Of a stretch of 64,000 nucleotides of DNA, positions 54,572 to 63,228 are shown one piece after another. Within the stretch, counting starts at the first letter, position 1; each line of letters starts with the position of its first letter. The notes below the pieces were generated by a model. It saw only the letters and a list, made by a program, of their open reading frames with translations. It was not told the origin of the DNA and ran no database searches. The stretch is taken from assembly GCA_964439835.1 (NCBI GenBank), contig CAYTPQ010000012.1, forward strand, positions 1 to 64,000, given 5' to 3'. Source of the DNA: JAGNLM01 sp964439835. GTDB taxonomy: Bacteria; Pseudomonadota; Gammaproteobacteria; JAABTG01. The position numbers and the translations under genes are program-made.

Positions 54572-54961
54572 TCAGCGCCCGGTGAGGGCCGACAGGTTGA
54601 CCGCGACCCCGGCGAGGGCGGCGAGGTAGAACCCGCGCGCAGTCAGGGCGTCGATGCTGCCGGGGTCGAGGTCGCGCCGCAGCAGCCGGTCCAGGGCGTA
54701 CTTCACGTAGGACTCCGGCAGGTCCGTCTGACCGAGCGCGCGCTTCACCCGCCAGTGCAGGTCGGTCAGCAGGCAGTAGCCGAACCCGCGGAAGAGGCCG
54801 ATCCCGAACCAGGACAGGGCGATCAGGCTGACCAGCACCAGGTGCCAGCCGCGCGTCGCCGGCAGGATCCAGCCGGTCACGCAGAACAGGATCACCGCCG
54901 AGTGCAGGACGTGGAACGCGACGTCGGCGGCTTGGAGTGCCTGTGACCTTGGCGTGTTCAT
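54572..54961 (-). CDS. DUF2784-like small membrane protein
   Basis: The 129-residue protein from the ATG at 54961 has three or four helices and the segments FHVLHSAVILFCVTGWILPA and GFGYCLLTDLHWRVKRALGQ then TDLPESYVKYALDRLL, the DUF2784 pattern. Function is unknown in the family. A dispersed repeat arm (54998-55022) lies just upstream. It is followed 11 bp on by the XRE gene. Confidence 0.75.
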   Translation of the reverse strand: MNTPRSQALQAADVAFHVLHSAVILFCVTGWILPATRGWHLVLVSLIALSWFGIGLFRGFGYCLLTDLHWRVKRALGQTDLPESYVKYALDRLLRRDLDPGSIDALTARGFYLAALAGVAVNLSALTGR

Positions 54962-54997
54962 GGGTGCCTCGACTGTCGCCGAAACCGGTCCTTCCCC

Positions 54998-55022
54998 TCT
55001 GCGCCTTTGCGCCTCAGCGGTG
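54998..55022. repeat. Single arm of the CGCAGAGGCGCAGAG repeat
   Basis: CTCTGCGCCTTTGCGCCTCA at 54998 followed by GCGGTG matches the right arm at 549-566 with a short insertion. No opposing arm is seen nearby. It is a degenerate copy of the element after dapD, in the short space between the DegT-family and DUF2784-like genes. Confidence 0.5.
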
Positions 55023-55037
55023 AACATCCTCGCAGCC

Positions 55038-56300
55038 TCATGCCGCGCGGGCCGCACCAATCGCCTCGGCGTGCGCCAGCACTTTCCGGAACGCCTCGGC
55101 GTACTGATCGAGCAGGGCCGGCGACGCGTTGGGGAACGACGGCAGCCGCAGCAGCTCCTCACCGACCGCCTCGGTGCGCGGCAGCCGCACGCTCGCGTAG
55201 TCGGGCGCCGGCACGTCCGCCGGCAGTCGCGCGATCCCGCGCCAGCGCCCCTCGGCGAAGATCGGCTGCTGGTGCAGCAGCGGGTAGCGCGGTGCGCTGA
55301 CCCGGCAGCCCTCGGCCCGCAGCGCCTCGATTAGCCGGTCGAGCGGCAGCGCGACGCGGCCCGGCCGCGCGCGGACGATGAACTCGAAGTAGGTCCGGCG
55401 GATGTGGGCCGGAGGCAGGAAGGTGTCGAAGCCGAGCGGCTCCAGCTGGCGCGAGAGGTACTCCAGGTTTGCCGCGCGGCGGGCGTTGCGCTCCGCGAGG
55501 TGGCGGAGCTGCACCCGGGCGACCGCCGCTGAGAGCGGCGCCATCCGGGTCTTGATGCCGAAGCTGGTGGCGGCGAAGCGGCGTGCCGGGCCCTCCAGCT
55601 CGATGATGCGGGTGATGTCCCCGAGGCACACGGCCCGCTCGTAGAGACGCTCGTCGTCGCAGAGGAACACGCCGCCCTCCCCGGCCGGGGCGAGCTTGTC
55701 GCCCTGCAGGCTGAACACCGAGACGTCGCCGAGGCTGCCGCAGGGCCGACCGCGCCAGCTCGCGCCGTGGGCGTGGGAGGCGTCCTCGACGATGCGCAGC
55801 CCGTGGCGCTCGGCAACCGCGCGGATCTCGGTCATCCGTGACGGCAGCCCCCAGAGGTGCACCACCACGATCGCCCGGGTGCGCGGCGTGACCTTCGCCT
55901 CCAGGTCCTGCGGGTCGAGGCCGAGCCGCTCGGGCTCGCTCTCGCAGAACACCGGCACCGCGCCGACCCAGAGCATCGGCACCACCGAGGCCCAGAAGGT
56001 GGCGGACGGCACCAGCACCTCGTCGCCGGGCTCCAGGCCGATGGCGAAGAAGGCCGCGAGCAGCGCGGCGGTGCCGTTGTTGTGGGCCAGCGCGAAGCGC
56101 CGGCCGGCGAAGGCCGCGTAGTCGGCCTCCAGCGCCCGGGTGACCGGGTGGGTCGAGAGGTTGCCGTCGCGGATCACTTGCAGCACCGCTTGCTCGTCCT
56201 CCCCGGTGAGCAGCGGCCAGCGATTGGCCTCGGTCTGATCCAGGGTCACGGCCGGCGTGCCGCCGAGGATGGCGGGGCGGCCTCTGGGCGTACGGTTCAT
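55038..56300 (-). CDS. DegT/DnrJ/EryC1/StrS-family PLP aminotransferase
   Basis: The 420-residue PLP enzyme of the sugar-aminotransferase type has HNNGTAALLAAFFAIGLEPG, the PLP-phosphate region VPSATFWASVVPMLWVGAVP, VHLWGLPSRMTEIRAVAERH, EDASHAHGASWRGRPCGSLG and the catalytic Lys in VFSLQGDKLAPAGEGGVF. Members act on keto-sugars or related substrates. It starts 19 bp after the GlpD-like gene in the same direction, an unusual pair for a sugar enzyme, so the substrate is open. Confidence 0.88.
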   Translation of the reverse strand: MNRTPRGRPAILGGTPAVTLDQTEANRWPLLTGEDEQAVLQVIRDGNLSTHPVTRALEADYAAFAGRRFALAHNNGTAALLAAFFAIGLEPGDEVLVPSATFWASVVPMLWVGAVPVFCESEPERLGLDPQDLEAKVTPRTRAIVVVHLWGLPSRMTEIRAVAERHGLRIVEDASHAHGASWRGRPCGSLGDVSVFSLQGDKLAPAGEGGVFLCDDERLYERAVCLGDITRIIELEGPARRFAATSFGIKTRMAPLSAAVARVQLRHLAERNARRAANLEYLSRQLEPLGFDTFLPPAHIRRTYFEFIVRARPGRVALPLDRLIEALRAEGCRVSAPRYPLLHQQPIFAEGRWRGIARLPADVPAPDYASVRLPRTEAVGEELLRLPSFPNASPALLDQYAEAFRKVLAHAEAIGAARAA

Positions 56301-56319
56301 GGCTCACCTCCTCTTCGCT

Positions 56320-57822
56320 TCACACCGCCGCGAGCAGCGTGTCGAAGCGGGTACGGACGTCGTCCACATACTCGTTCACCCAGCGTGCGGCCAGCGCCTC
56401 GTCGCCGCGGGCGATAGTCGACGCGACCGAACGGATCCCGGGCAAGTGCTCGTCGCGGGTCCCGAGCCCGCCCCGCGGCAGCCACTGGGCGATGTTGGTC
56501 CGCCGCCGCAGGTAGTCCGCGAGCGTGTGGCAGGACTCGTGGTCCCGGCACCAGGTGGCCGAGGGCACGGGGTCCTGGAGACCCGGGAAAGGCGCGAGGT
56601 CCGGCTCGACCGCGGCCCCTTCGCTCTCGCTTGTCGGGAGGCACCCCAGGCCGAGCATCCCGGCCAGCGCCGCCATGGCCTCGCGGGCCACGGTCAGCGC
56701 CCCCGTGAACTTGCCCCCGTAGACGCTGACCAGTCGCCGCCGGACGTCGCGCACGACGTGGTGCGCGCGGGAGAGCTCGAGCGGATAGCGCTCCGCCCGG
56801 TAGCCGGCGGGGACCGCCAGCGGCCGCAGGCCCACCCGGACCGACACCACCTCCCCCGCGTCGACCGGACGGGCGAGGGTCTTCTCCGCGCGCTCCAGCA
56901 GAAAGGCGACATCCTCGGCCGTCGCCTCGAAGCCATCCTCGATGCGCTCGACCGCGGTCTCGGTCGGTCCCCAGAGGGCCACCGGCCCCCAGGGGACGTA
57001 GGTCAGGACGTCCCGGTGCTGGCCCATGTCGACGACCAGGTGGGTGCGGTGCTCCGGGTGGCGGCGCAGACCCAGGTACACGCCTTTGCTGAGGGCGTGG
57101 CGGTAGGGGGAGTTCACGCCGAGCAGGCCGTTGACCCAGTCCGTCCACACCCCGGCGCAGTTGACGACCGCGCGGGCGGAGACGGTGACCCGCTCGCCGC
57201 CGAGCGTGTCGCGCAGACTCAGCGCCCAGCGGCGCCGGTCACCCCGATACTCGCCGCCCTCCAGGGCGCAGTAGTTGAGGGCGGTCTGGCCGTCCGCCGG
57301 TGCCGTGAGCCAGTGCAGCACGAAGCGGCAATCGGACGGACCGAGCGCGCCCTCCTGGTACAGGACCGAGTCGCCGCCGTAGTCCGGTCTGAGCAGCGCG
57401 GCCTCGTCGTAGTCCCGCTCCCGTCTCGGCGGCTCGCGCCGGCAGAGGCCGAGAAGCCAGTAAAGGTAGGTCCCGAGCAGCACCAGCCCGGCCGAGCGTC
57501 CACCCTCGCGTGAGGGCACGTAGCGCAGGTGCGCCGGCCGCACCCACGCCCCCATCTCGCGCAGCAGCTGATCGCGCGCGAGCGACAGACCCATCACGGT
57601 GAGCAGGTGCAGCTGTTGCAGGTACAGCAACCCGCCCCAGACTAGCATCCCCGAGGCCTGGCTGGTCCCGCCGGCGAAGTCGCCACGGTCCACCAGCAGG
57701 ACCCGCAGCCGCGAGCCCCGCAGGAGGTGGTAGAGGGCGGCACCGTTGACGCCGCCGCCGACGATCACCGCGTCGAAGTCGGCGTCGCGGGTCGTGCGAA
57801 GGAGGTCGGGGCGGGGGTCCAT
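56320..57822 (-). CDS. FAD-dependent glycerol-3-phosphate dehydrogenase-like protein
   Basis: The 500-residue flavoprotein has an N-terminal FAD-binding DAVIVGGGVNGAALYHLLRG, LVDRGDFAGGTSQASGMLVW (the GlpD-type glycine-rich and substrate loops), VNCAGVWTDWVNGL and the late RRLVSVYGGKFTGALTVARE, which bind the flavin. It probably oxidises a glycerol-3-phosphate-like substrate at the membrane surface with electrons to quinone. The operon with a DegT enzyme suggests a small biosynthetic pathway rather than glycerol catabolism; glpK and glpF are not adjacent. Confidence 0.85.
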   Translation of the reverse strand: MDPRPDLLRTTRDADFDAVIVGGGVNGAALYHLLRGSRLRVLLVDRGDFAGGTSQASGMLVWGGLLYLQQLHLLTVMGLSLARDQLLREMGAWVRPAHLRYVPSREGGRSAGLVLLGTYLYWLLGLCRREPPRRERDYDEAALLRPDYGGDSVLYQEGALGPSDCRFVLHWLTAPADGQTALNYCALEGGEYRGDRRRWALSLRDTLGGERVTVSARAVVNCAGVWTDWVNGLLGVNSPYRHALSKGVYLGLRRHPEHRTHLVVDMGQHRDVLTYVPWGPVALWGPTETAVERIEDGFEATAEDVAFLLERAEKTLARPVDAGEVVSVRVGLRPLAVPAGYRAERYPLELSRAHHVVRDVRRRLVSVYGGKFTGALTVAREAMAALAGMLGLGCLPTSESEGAAVEPDLAPFPGLQDPVPSATWCRDHESCHTLADYLRRRTNIAQWLPRGGLGTRDEHLPGIRSVASTIARGDEALAARWVNEYVDDVRTRFDTLLAAV

Positions 57823-58209
57823 GGTGGCCGTGCCCTGCGTTGCGTCCTGATTTCAGTGTCGGCGCCAACGGTTCGGGTTTCAAGTCCTCCTTGCCGTGGT
57901 ATTGGATTTCGATACCTTCGGCGCAAGCCGGTGGGCGCGCCGCACTGGATTGACGGCAGTCGAGGTGAGGTTCGTGTCTCCCGACCCTGTCGGCCATGCG
58001 ACCGAACGAGCGAGGGCGACCGGACGGCCCCCGGCAAGCGCGGAGGTTTCCTGATCCCGGTCAACAGCGCCGCAGTCCGGAATCAACGATCCGGGGCTAG
58101 TCTTTCAAGTACAGGGACAGGAGTCGCTGCGAGCAGCAACCCACGAGGGCTGCTCATCGACCCCGGCGTGGGCCTGCCTTCGGCAGCCATCCCCGCGGAG
58201 GGTGCGGGA
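57823..58209. other. Divergent intergenic region, no gene recognised
   Basis: The 387 bp between the GlpD-like start codon (minus) and the repeat protein start (plus) have no coding frame I can support. It is less GC-rich than the flanks around 57850-57930 (TTGCCGTGGTATTGGATTTC), which is where promoters would be expected, but I could not assign -35 and -10 pairs with confidence. Confidence 0.4.
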
Positions 58210-61200
58210 ATGACCATTCTCACCTCCAGCCCGTCTTTCACGCTCGTTACATCACGTCTGGTCGAGAGCGACGGCACCACCTGGCTCCCCGCCAACAGCG
58301 CCGCCTGGCTGGAGAGCGTGCCCACCGTCAGCGGCGTCGACCAGGTCCTCGGCTACGGCGAGGCCGTGCCGGCGTCGGCGCTGTTCACGCTGAGTGACCC
58401 GGACGGCAGCCCAACCCTGCAGTACCAGTTCTGGGACAGCCCCGGCGGCGGGTCCTTGCGGGTCGCCGGGCTCGTCCAACCGGCGGGCCAGGTGTTCTCG
58501 GTGGCCGCTGCGGACCTCGCCGGCACTGAGTACGTGGCCCACTCTACGTCCTGGGTCGAGACGCTCTGGGTCCGGGCCTACGACGGCCTCGGCTGGAGTG
58601 CGTGGGCGAGCCTGAGTGCGCGCACCAACGCCAGCCCGGTCTGCGCCGCGGCCGACCGCAACATCGACCTCGGCCAGTGGCGGGGGCTCTCGGAGTGGGT
58701 CTCGGTGAGCGACCCCGACGGTGACCCGCCGAGTGCGTTCGAGGTCCGGGACCTCGGCGCCGGCGCCGACAGCGGCCGGCTCTGGGGCAACGGGGTTGTC
58801 CTGGCCCAGGGCGGGACCCTGTCGGTCGCAAGCCTGGCCGAGGCCTGGGTCTGCGGCGCCCTCACCCCCGGCACCGACACCTACGAGGTCCGGGCCCGGG
58901 ACCTCTATGGCTGGGGCGAGTGGGTGCCGTTCACCCTGACCACCCGCGCCGTGGCCAACCGGGCCCCCGAGGTCAGTCTGTGCGAGGCGGGGGTGCGGGT
59001 GGGCCTCCCGCTCGCGCTTGCAGACAAGGTGGAGGTGAGCGACGCCGACGGCGATGCGCCCGTCGCCTACGGCTTCTGGGAGGGGTCCGGTGGCGGCTAC
59101 CTGCGGGTCGGCGGGCTGGCGCAGGCCTCGGGCCAGGTGGTCACGGTGCCGGCCGCGCGGCTCGCGGACACGGTCTACGTGGGGGGCGCGGCGGCGGGCG
59201 CCGAGAGCCTCTACCTGCGCGCCTACGACGGCCAGGCCTGGGGGCCCTGGGCCAGCGCGAGCCTGTACAGCTACGCCCGGGCAACGAACTCGGCGCCGGC
59301 GGTGCTCCCCGGCGACCGCAACGCCGACCCCGGCCAGTGGCGCAGCCTCGCCGAGCTGGTCGCGGTGGAGGACGCCGACGGCGACCCCGCGCTCCGCTTC
59401 CAGGCGCGCGACCTGGACCTGGCGGCGGACGGCGCCCGGCTGTGGCAGGGCACGGTCGCCCCGCAGGGGGCGACCCTCACGGTGGGGAGCCTGGGGGAGG
59501 TCTGCCTCGGCGGCAGGGCGACACCGGGGGCGGACCACTTTGCCGTGCGCGCCTTCGACGGCATGGACTGGGGCGAGTGGCAGGCCTTCACCCTGACGAC
59601 CCGGGCCTTCGCGAACCACGCCCCGGTGGCGAGCGCGAGCGATGCCGGGGTGCGCCCGAACCAGTCGGTGGCCCTCTCGGGCCTGGTGACGGTGACCGAC
59701 GCCGACGCCGACGCGCCAGTATCCTACGGGTTCTGGGACACGCCGGGCGGCGGGTACCTGCGGGTCGCCGGCGCGGCCCAGCCCGCCGGTCGCGTCGTGG
59801 TCCTGTCTCAGGCCCAGTTCGCGGGCGCCGAGTACGTCGGCGGCACCACCGCGGGCAGCGAGACCGTCTTCGTCCAGGCCTATGACGGCCAGGCCTGGAG
59901 TCCCTGGGCCAGCTGGCGCATGGACGTCCTGAACCAGGCCCCCCAGACCACCTCGGCCGGTGGCTCGGTCCCCTGGGGCCACGTGGTCGCCGCCTCCACC
60001 CTGTTCAGCGCCAGCGACCCGGACGTCGACCCCATCGCCCAGTACCAGTTCTGGGAGAGCCCCGGCGGGGGCCAGTTGCGCCTCGGCGGGACCGCCCTGC
60101 CCGAGGGGCAGGTGGTGAGCGTGGCGGCGGCCGAACTCGCGGCCCTGCAGTACGTTGCCGGCCAACAGGCGGCAGTGGACACCCTGTGGGTGCGCGCCTC
60201 CGACGGCTATGCCTGGAGCGGCTGGGCCACTGGCCCGATCACCACCGTCGGCAGCGCGCCGCAGGTGCAGGCCAGCTACATCAAGGTCGGCAGCGGCCTC
60301 GCCACGCCGGTGTCCAGCCTCTTCACGGTGACCGACCCCGACGCCGACGCGATGACCCTGTACCGCTTCTGGGATAGCCCCGGCGGCGGCTACTTCGCCC
60401 TCGACGGCCAGGCCCAGCCGACCGGGACCACCTTGACGGTGACCGCGGCAAACCTCTCCCGCCTGACCTACGTGGGCGCCGAGGACTACGGGCCGGACCT
60501 CGTCTACGCCGCCGCCCACGACGGCACCGGCTGGGGCCCCTGGGCCAGCTGGACCGTCGACTCGGTGCTTCGATTCGCCGAGTGGGAGGGAACAGCGGGG
60601 AACGATTTCCCGATTCTGCAGGGGCAACCGTCGGAGCAGATCTATTTCGGCCTGCAAGGCGACGACGGGTTCAGCGCACCGTATGAGGTCTACCCGTTCC
60701 TGATGGGGGGACAGGGTGACGACTACTACGGCACCTACTACAACGGCATGGCGGGATTGGTCACCGTGTTCGAAAACGGAGCTTCTCCGAACGACGTGCT
60801 ATCAATCGACATCCTGCTTGACGAACTGGGGGCCGCGACGATTGCCGGACGCCACCTGGCCCTCACGGACGAGGCCGGAGACCGTATGATCGTCCTGATC
60901 GACTGGCAACAGCCGGCCAACCGAATCGAAATCTTCTGGGTTGCCGAGGGCGAGGGGGAGGACTTCTACACTTATCAAGTCTCCTACGAGGAGATGGTGG
61001 AGGCTGTGCGGGAGGCCGACGTCCAGGAAATCGCCTGGGGGGACGTCGGCTACAGCGATGCCTACGTCGACGAGGCACTCACTCACTATTCTGCTCGGGA
61101 GGCAAAGCTCGCGGGCAACCGAGGACCAGCTGTGACCACGACGGATCGAGTCGTCGGCCACGCCGGCAACTCTATCCCGCTCTCTGATTTGTTCAGCGCA

Positions 61201-62811
61201 AGCGACCCTGATGGCGACATCGTCGTTCGATACGAGCTTTTCCTTGGCTACAACAGCCCCCAGCCCGGCCACCTCCGGGTCAGCGGCGTAGCGCGGCACG
61301 AGCAACTCGTGACAATCGAGGCAGCGCAACTGCCGGCTGCGGAGTACGTTTCTGACTACGTCGGTGACATCTCCCACGCGCTACGGGTGCGGGCCTACGA
61401 CGGCCTTGATTGGGGTGGCGAGAGCACGGTGTACGTGACTACGACCGTGAACCACAGTCCGACGGCCGAGACGACTCTGACCTGGGTCGAAGCTGGCCAC
61501 TCGGTTCTCCTCGCACCCCTTATAAGCACTCGTGACTTCGACGGCGACGCCATCGTGCAGTACGAACTCAGCGTCCAGTCGGGAGACACCGTCAGAGGGA
61601 CCGTATACCTGCACGGCCAACCGCAATCGCTTGCAGAACCGCTGCTGATCACTGCCGACGATCTGAATGCGCTGGCGTACGAGACGGGCCCCCAGGTGTC
61701 CGGACCCGACTGGTTCCTCGTAAGTGCGTCAGATGGCACCGCGTGGGCAGGCGCCTACCTCGGGATAGGAACCGAAGTGGCAGGCAACCTGAACCGCGCC
61801 CCAATCGTCGCCTATGTCTCGCAGACAGTCGTCGCGATGCCGGGCTCGGGCGTACCGCTATCGCAATGGCTGAGCAGCAGCGACCCGAATGGCGGTACCA
61901 TCCTCAAGTACCGCGTCTACGACTCGCTCGACAGCCCTTTCAGCGGCTACTACACGGTCAACGGAGCTGTCCAGACCGGGACTTTCGAGGTCTGGGCGAG
62001 TGATCTAGCGGATACGCGCTATTTTGCCGGTACCGTCGGGGAGACTTTGCAGGTCGACGCCTTCGACGGTAGCGTGTGGGGCAGCTCGGGTTCCGCCAGT
62101 ATCATACCTTCGGCTCTAAGGCCACCGACCGTGGCAGCATCCGACCGCAGTTTCGCCCCCGGCACCGTGGTGACAGCCAGTGCACTGTTCAGCGTGTCCA
62201 ATCCGGATGCCGTGGCGATTCACCAATACATGTTCCTTGATTCCGGAGGGGGTTCCGGAAGCGGGCACTTCGAGTATAGGGATATTACGAGGGGTGCCGG
62301 CATCGTTTTCCCGATGAGTGCAGGGGAGTTAGCGGACCTGGTCTACGTGACCGGCGCGACCGGGACGATCGACAACCTGGCAGTCTGGACGTTCAGCCAG
62401 CTGGCAGACTTTCCCTATTCGTGGGTTAGCAGCGGCGCGGCGCAATTCTCCGTCACGGCCGGTAGCCTCCCGCCCGACGGAGCAGGCGATAGCCTGGAGA
62501 GCGCGAGAACCCTCACGGTCGGCAGCGCACCCCAGACGTATCGGGACTGCGTGGGGGACACGGACACCGAGGATTACTATCGTTTCACATTGGATGGGCG
62601 AGCAAACGTCATCATGGGACTCACCGACCTATCGGGCAACGCCGACCTACAGCTCCTCAATGCGGATGCCGCGGTGCAAGCGGTCTCCTCCTACCCCGGG
62701 AACAAATCGGAGATGCTTTCGATCGACGCCGACGCGGGGACCTACTACGCACGCGTGGTCTCGATCGGTGGGGCGGATACCCAGTATGCCTTGACGCTGG
62801 CAGCGGCGTGA
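58210..62811 (+). CDS. Large repeat protein, likely type I secreted surface protein
   Basis: The 1533-residue protein has an ATG at 58210 with GGAGGG upstream and no Sec signal. It holds eleven Ig/cadherin-like units of about 95-115 residues, most with SDPDGD-type calcium turns, QYQFWDSPGGG and LWVRAYDGLGWSAWAS; units 2 and 4 are of a second type (GQWRGLSEWVSVSDPDGDPP). Between units 7 and 8 is a region with RTX-like turns (FGLQGDD; MGGQGDDYYG). The last 110 residues resemble a PPC (pre-peptidase C-terminal) domain (SLESARTLTVGSAPQTYRDC; DTEDYYRFTL). The transporter gene downstream implies type I export. Codon use shifts near 60570 from extremely GC-rich to milder. Confidence 0.85.
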   Translation: MTILTSSPSFTLVTSRLVESDGTTWLPANSAAWLESVPTVSGVDQVLGYGEAVPASALFTLSDPDGSPTLQYQFWDSPGGGSLRVAGLVQPAGQVFSVAAADLAGTEYVAHSTSWVETLWVRAYDGLGWSAWASLSARTNASPVCAAADRNIDLGQWRGLSEWVSVSDPDGDPPSAFEVRDLGAGADSGRLWGNGVVLAQGGTLSVASLAEAWVCGALTPGTDTYEVRARDLYGWGEWVPFTLTTRAVANRAPEVSLCEAGVRVGLPLALADKVEVSDADGDAPVAYGFWEGSGGGYLRVGGLAQASGQVVTVPAARLADTVYVGGAAAGAESLYLRAYDGQAWGPWASASLYSYARATNSAPAVLPGDRNADPGQWRSLAELVAVEDADGDPALRFQARDLDLAADGARLWQGTVAPQGATLTVGSLGEVCLGGRATPGADHFAVRAFDGMDWGEWQAFTLTTRAFANHAPVASASDAGVRPNQSVALSGLVTVTDADADAPVSYGFWDTPGGGYLRVAGAAQPAGRVVVLSQAQFAGAEYVGGTTAGSETVFVQAYDGQAWSPWASWRMDVLNQAPQTTSAGGSVPWGHVVAASTLFSASDPDVDPIAQYQFWESPGGGQLRLGGTALPEGQVVSVAAAELAALQYVAGQQAAVDTLWVRASDGYAWSGWATGPITTVGSAPQVQASYIKVGSGLATPVSSLFTVTDPDADAMTLYRFWDSPGGGYFALDGQAQPTGTTLTVTAANLSRLTYVGAEDYGPDLVYAAAHDGTGWGPWASWTVDSVLRFAEWEGTAGNDFPILQGQPSEQIYFGLQGDDGFSAPYEVYPFLMGGQGDDYYGTYYNGMAGLVTVFENGASPNDVLSIDILLDELGAATIAGRHLALTDEAGDRMIVLIDWQQPANRIEIFWVAEGEGEDFYTYQVSYEEMVEAVREADVQEIAWGDVGYSDAYVDEALTHYSAREAKLAGNRGPAVTTTDRVVGHAGNSIPLSDLFSASDPDGDIVVRYELFLGYNSPQPGHLRVSGVARHEQLVTIEAAQLPAAEYVSDYVGDISHALRVRAYDGLDWGGESTVYVTTTVNHSPTAETTLTWVEAGHSVLLAPLISTRDFDGDAIVQYELSVQSGDTVRGTVYLHGQPQSLAEPLLITADDLNALAYETGPQVSGPDWFLVSASDGTAWAGAYLGIGTEVAGNLNRAPIVAYVSQTVVAMPGSGVPLSQWLSSSDPNGGTILKYRVYDSLDSPFSGYYTVNGAVQTGTFEVWASDLADTRYFAGTVGETLQVDAFDGSVWGSSGSASIIPSALRPPTVAASDRSFAPGTVVTASALFSVSNPDAVAIHQYMFLDSGGGSGSGHFEYRDITRGAGIVFPMSAGELADLVYVTGATGTIDNLAVWTFSQLADFPYSWVSSGAAQFSVTAGSLPPDGAGDSLESARTLTVGSAPQTYRDCVGDTDTEDYYRFTLDGRANVIMGLTDLSGNADLQLLNADAAVQAVSSYPGNKSEMLSIDADAGTYYARVVSIGGADTQYALTLAAA

Positions 62812-62912
62812 GACGTATCGAGTCCCGATGCGTATGACACCTTCACAGTCGAACGTGGCGGCACGTTGAAACGAACACCCGCTCGCCTGCGGCGACGACA
62901 GGAGCACATACC

Positions 62913-63215
62913 TTGGTCGCAGAACTCTTCACAGACGGCATCGGCGAGGTCGCGATCACCGGGCCGGTGGTCCGGATCGACCTCCTCACGCTTTCGCTCG
63001 AGGACCGGGACGACAAGGGGCAGCCGAGGCCCGTACCGTGCCAGCGGGTGGTGATGCCCGTGGAGGGCCTGCTGCGCTCGTACGCCGTCCTGACCCAGGT
63101 GATGCGGGAGCTCGAGAAGCGCGGGCTGGTGCGCCGCGCGGAGGCCCCTGCCGGCGAAGCGGGCGCCGTGAGCCCCACGGCCAGCGGCCCAGCCTCGCCC
63201 AACTTCCCTCGATGA
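62913..63215 (+). CDS. Small protein between the repeat protein and the T1SS transporter
   Basis: The 100-residue protein has a TTG start at 62913 with AGGAG 9 bp upstream. It reads AELFTDGIGEVAITGPVVRI, then a charged loop LEDRDDKGQPRPVPC and an amphipathic segment QRVVMPVEGLLRSYAVLTQV, then a disordered tail. There is no signal peptide. The pattern is faintly like DUF3467-type proteins; I am not sure. It ends 13 bp before the transporter gene, so an accessory role in type I export, such as a chaperone or adaptor, is plausible but inferred. Confidence 0.65.
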   Translation: MVAELFTDGIGEVAITGPVVRIDLLTLSLEDRDDKGQPRPVPCQRVVMPVEGLLRSYAVLTQVMRELEKRGLVRRAEAPAGEAGAVSPTASGPASPNFPR

Positions 63216-63228
63216 AGGGGGCTCCCGC

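Noticed and set aside
58252..60657. Minus-strand open frame of 801 codons opposite the repeat protein
   Set aside because: Shadow frame caused by high third-position GC and repeats; no ribosome binding site or domain, and the plus strand has repeat units with conserved residues.
58210..62811. CRISPR or DNA tandem array
   Set aside because: The repeats are protein-level units of about 95-115 residues with diverged DNA, inside one open frame.
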